DNA from: an uncultured Clostridia bacterium
GTDB taxonomy: Bacteria > Bacillota > Clostridia > Christensenellales > UBA1242
DNA: 6,796 nt
Assembly: GCA_947366645.1 (NCBI GenBank)
Contig: CANBAX010000047.1
Span: forward strand, 1-6,796
Direction of reading: 5' to 3'
The position numbers and the translations under genes were made by a program. The notes under the pieces are model-generated. The model searched no databases. It saw nothing but the letters and a program-made list of their open reading frames with translations, and had not been told where the DNA came from. The stretch's first letter is position 1. Every line of letters begins with the position of its first letter. Shown piece by piece: positions 6,455-6,796 of this stretch.

Positions 6455-6483
6455 ATTCTACCTTATTTTCCCTGCAATGTCAA
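6455..6483 (-). promoter_or_regulatory. Sigma-A-type promoter of the surface-protein gene
   Basis: The minus strand has a perfect -35 TTGACA (6478-6483), a 17-base spacer and a near-perfect -10 TAGAAT (6455-6460). The start would be at about 6448, giving a 40-base leader that contains the ribosome binding site AGAGGT (6415-6420, 7 bases from the ATG). A second minus-strand TATAAT lies upstream at 6532-6537, but its best -35 (TCGACA) is 21 bases away, so I do not count it as a promoter. Confidence 0.82.
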
Positions 6484-6565
6484 CAGATTTTCATCATTAG
6501 AAGTAAAAATATTTTGTGGAAGGCAAAGAGTATTATACGAGCGGAATTTGTCTAGTTTTGTCGAC

Positions 6566-6578
6566 GGGTTTTAAACCC
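6566..6578. other. Palindrome GGGTTTTAAACCC in the divergent intergenic region
   Basis: This near-perfect 13-base inverted repeat lies midway between the divergent surface-protein and small-protein genes, directly after GTCGAC and before a T/A-rich tract. It could be an operator for a dimeric regulator or a weak hairpin. No protein partner can be named from the sequence. Confidence 0.35.
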
Positions 6579-6616
6579 ACTTTTTAAAATTATTTTTTTA
6601 AATTTTTTATTAAACC

Positions 6617-6646
6617 TGCACACATTTTAAAATCTTTAAATAGTAT
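6617..6646 (+). promoter_or_regulatory. Tentative promoter of the small Cys-rich protein gene
   Basis: The best nearby arrangement is TGCACA (6617-6622), an 18-base spacer and TAGTAT (6641-6646), each matching four of six consensus bases. An alternative further upstream is TCGACG (6561-6566), an 18-base spacer and TAAAAT (6585-6590), which would overlap the palindrome. Neither is convincing, and an alternative sigma factor is possible. The rest of the 299-base divergent gap shows no open gene. Confidence 0.25.
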
Positions 6647-6657
6647 GTTAGTGTGAA

Positions 6658-6670
6658 AGCCTTTTAGGCT
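6658..6670 (+). other. Small hairpin in the leader of the Cys-rich protein gene
   Basis: AGCCT (6658-6662) and AGGCT (6666-6670) pair perfectly around TTT, about 26 bases before the ribosome binding site. It has no T tract after it, so it is not a terminator. It may be a stabilising or regulatory leader structure. Confidence 0.35.
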
Positions 6671-6706
6671 CTCTCAAAAATACATAAGAATTTTTAGGAG
6701 GAACTA

Positions 6707-6796
6707 ATGAACTTTTTTAACAACGGCATGAACAATGGCGGTTGTGGATGCGATTGCTGCTCTATAATAACACTTATACTTTTATTACAATGCCTT
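6707..6796 (+). CDS. Small Cys-rich hydrophobic protein, first 30 residues (partial)
   Basis: The frame starts at the ATG at 6707-6709, after an ideal ribosome binding site AGGAGG (6696-6701, 5-base gap), and is still open at the right edge. The 30 visible residues begin with an Asn/Gly-rich stretch (MNFFNNGMNNGG). A cluster of four cysteines in six residues follows (CGCDCC at 13-18), then a hydrophobic run (IITLILLLQC). I do not recognise a family with certainty. The layout resembles very short Gly/Cys-rich proteins with one hydrophobic segment found in Firmicutes, some of them linked to sporulation, but this is only a resemblance. The gene is divergent from the surface-protein gene. The frame is credible because of the ribosome binding site; the length and C-terminus are unknown. 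Confidence 0.6.
   Translation, partial: MNFFNNGMNNGGCGCDCCSIITLILLLQCL

Noticed and set aside
6566..6600. Palindrome plus T-rich tract as a rho-independent terminator
   Set aside because: No gene on either strand ends there, the stem is short and A/T-rich at its centre, and the following tract is interrupted by A runs.
1..6796. TGA-as-tryptophan (mycoplasma-type) code
   Set aside because: Trp codons in the clear genes are TGG, and all frames read correctly with the standard bacterial code.

Overview
The window is AT-rich, standard-code bacterial DNA that reads as a low-GC Gram-positive chromosome (Bacillota, probably Clostridia-like). Four things support this. Ribosome binding sites are strong (GGAGG or AGAGG). 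Ribosomal protein L27 carries the short N-terminal extension typical of Firmicutes and is encoded beside the Prp protease that removes it. A FloA-type flotillin is present. The one very large exported protein is built for a cell without an outer membrane. I cannot place the organism more precisely. No mobile element, CRISPR array, tRNA or rRNA was seen.

Layout, left to right: 1-470 (-) is the 5' part of floA, cut by the window edge. 522-1334 (-) is an OGG1-type 8-oxoguanine DNA glycosylase. 1399-2303 (-) is the compact operon rplU-prp-rpmA (L21, L27-processing protease, L27). It has a promoter and a probable L21 autoregulatory leader (about 2304-2415) and ends in a perfect hairpin terminator (1364-1395). 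2481-6407 (-) is a single gene for a 1308-residue surface protein with a signal peptide, about nine Ig-like/cadherin-like modules and a C-terminal membrane anchor. It has its own consensus promoter and a hairpin terminator. 6408-6706 is a divergent intergenic region. 6707-6796 (+) is the start of a very small Cys-rich, hydrophobic protein, cut by the right edge.

The genes form four or five independent transcription units rather than one system. The tightest functional link is in the L21-Prp-L27 operon, where Prp trims the L27 made from the overlapping downstream gene. The glycosylase sits where obgE is often found in this neighbourhood. It and floA each have their own TGaTATAAT promoter placed very close to the start codon. 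The large surface protein is the least understood gene: its architecture suggests an extracellular adhesive or structural role, but nothing visible defines a ligand or enzymatic activity.
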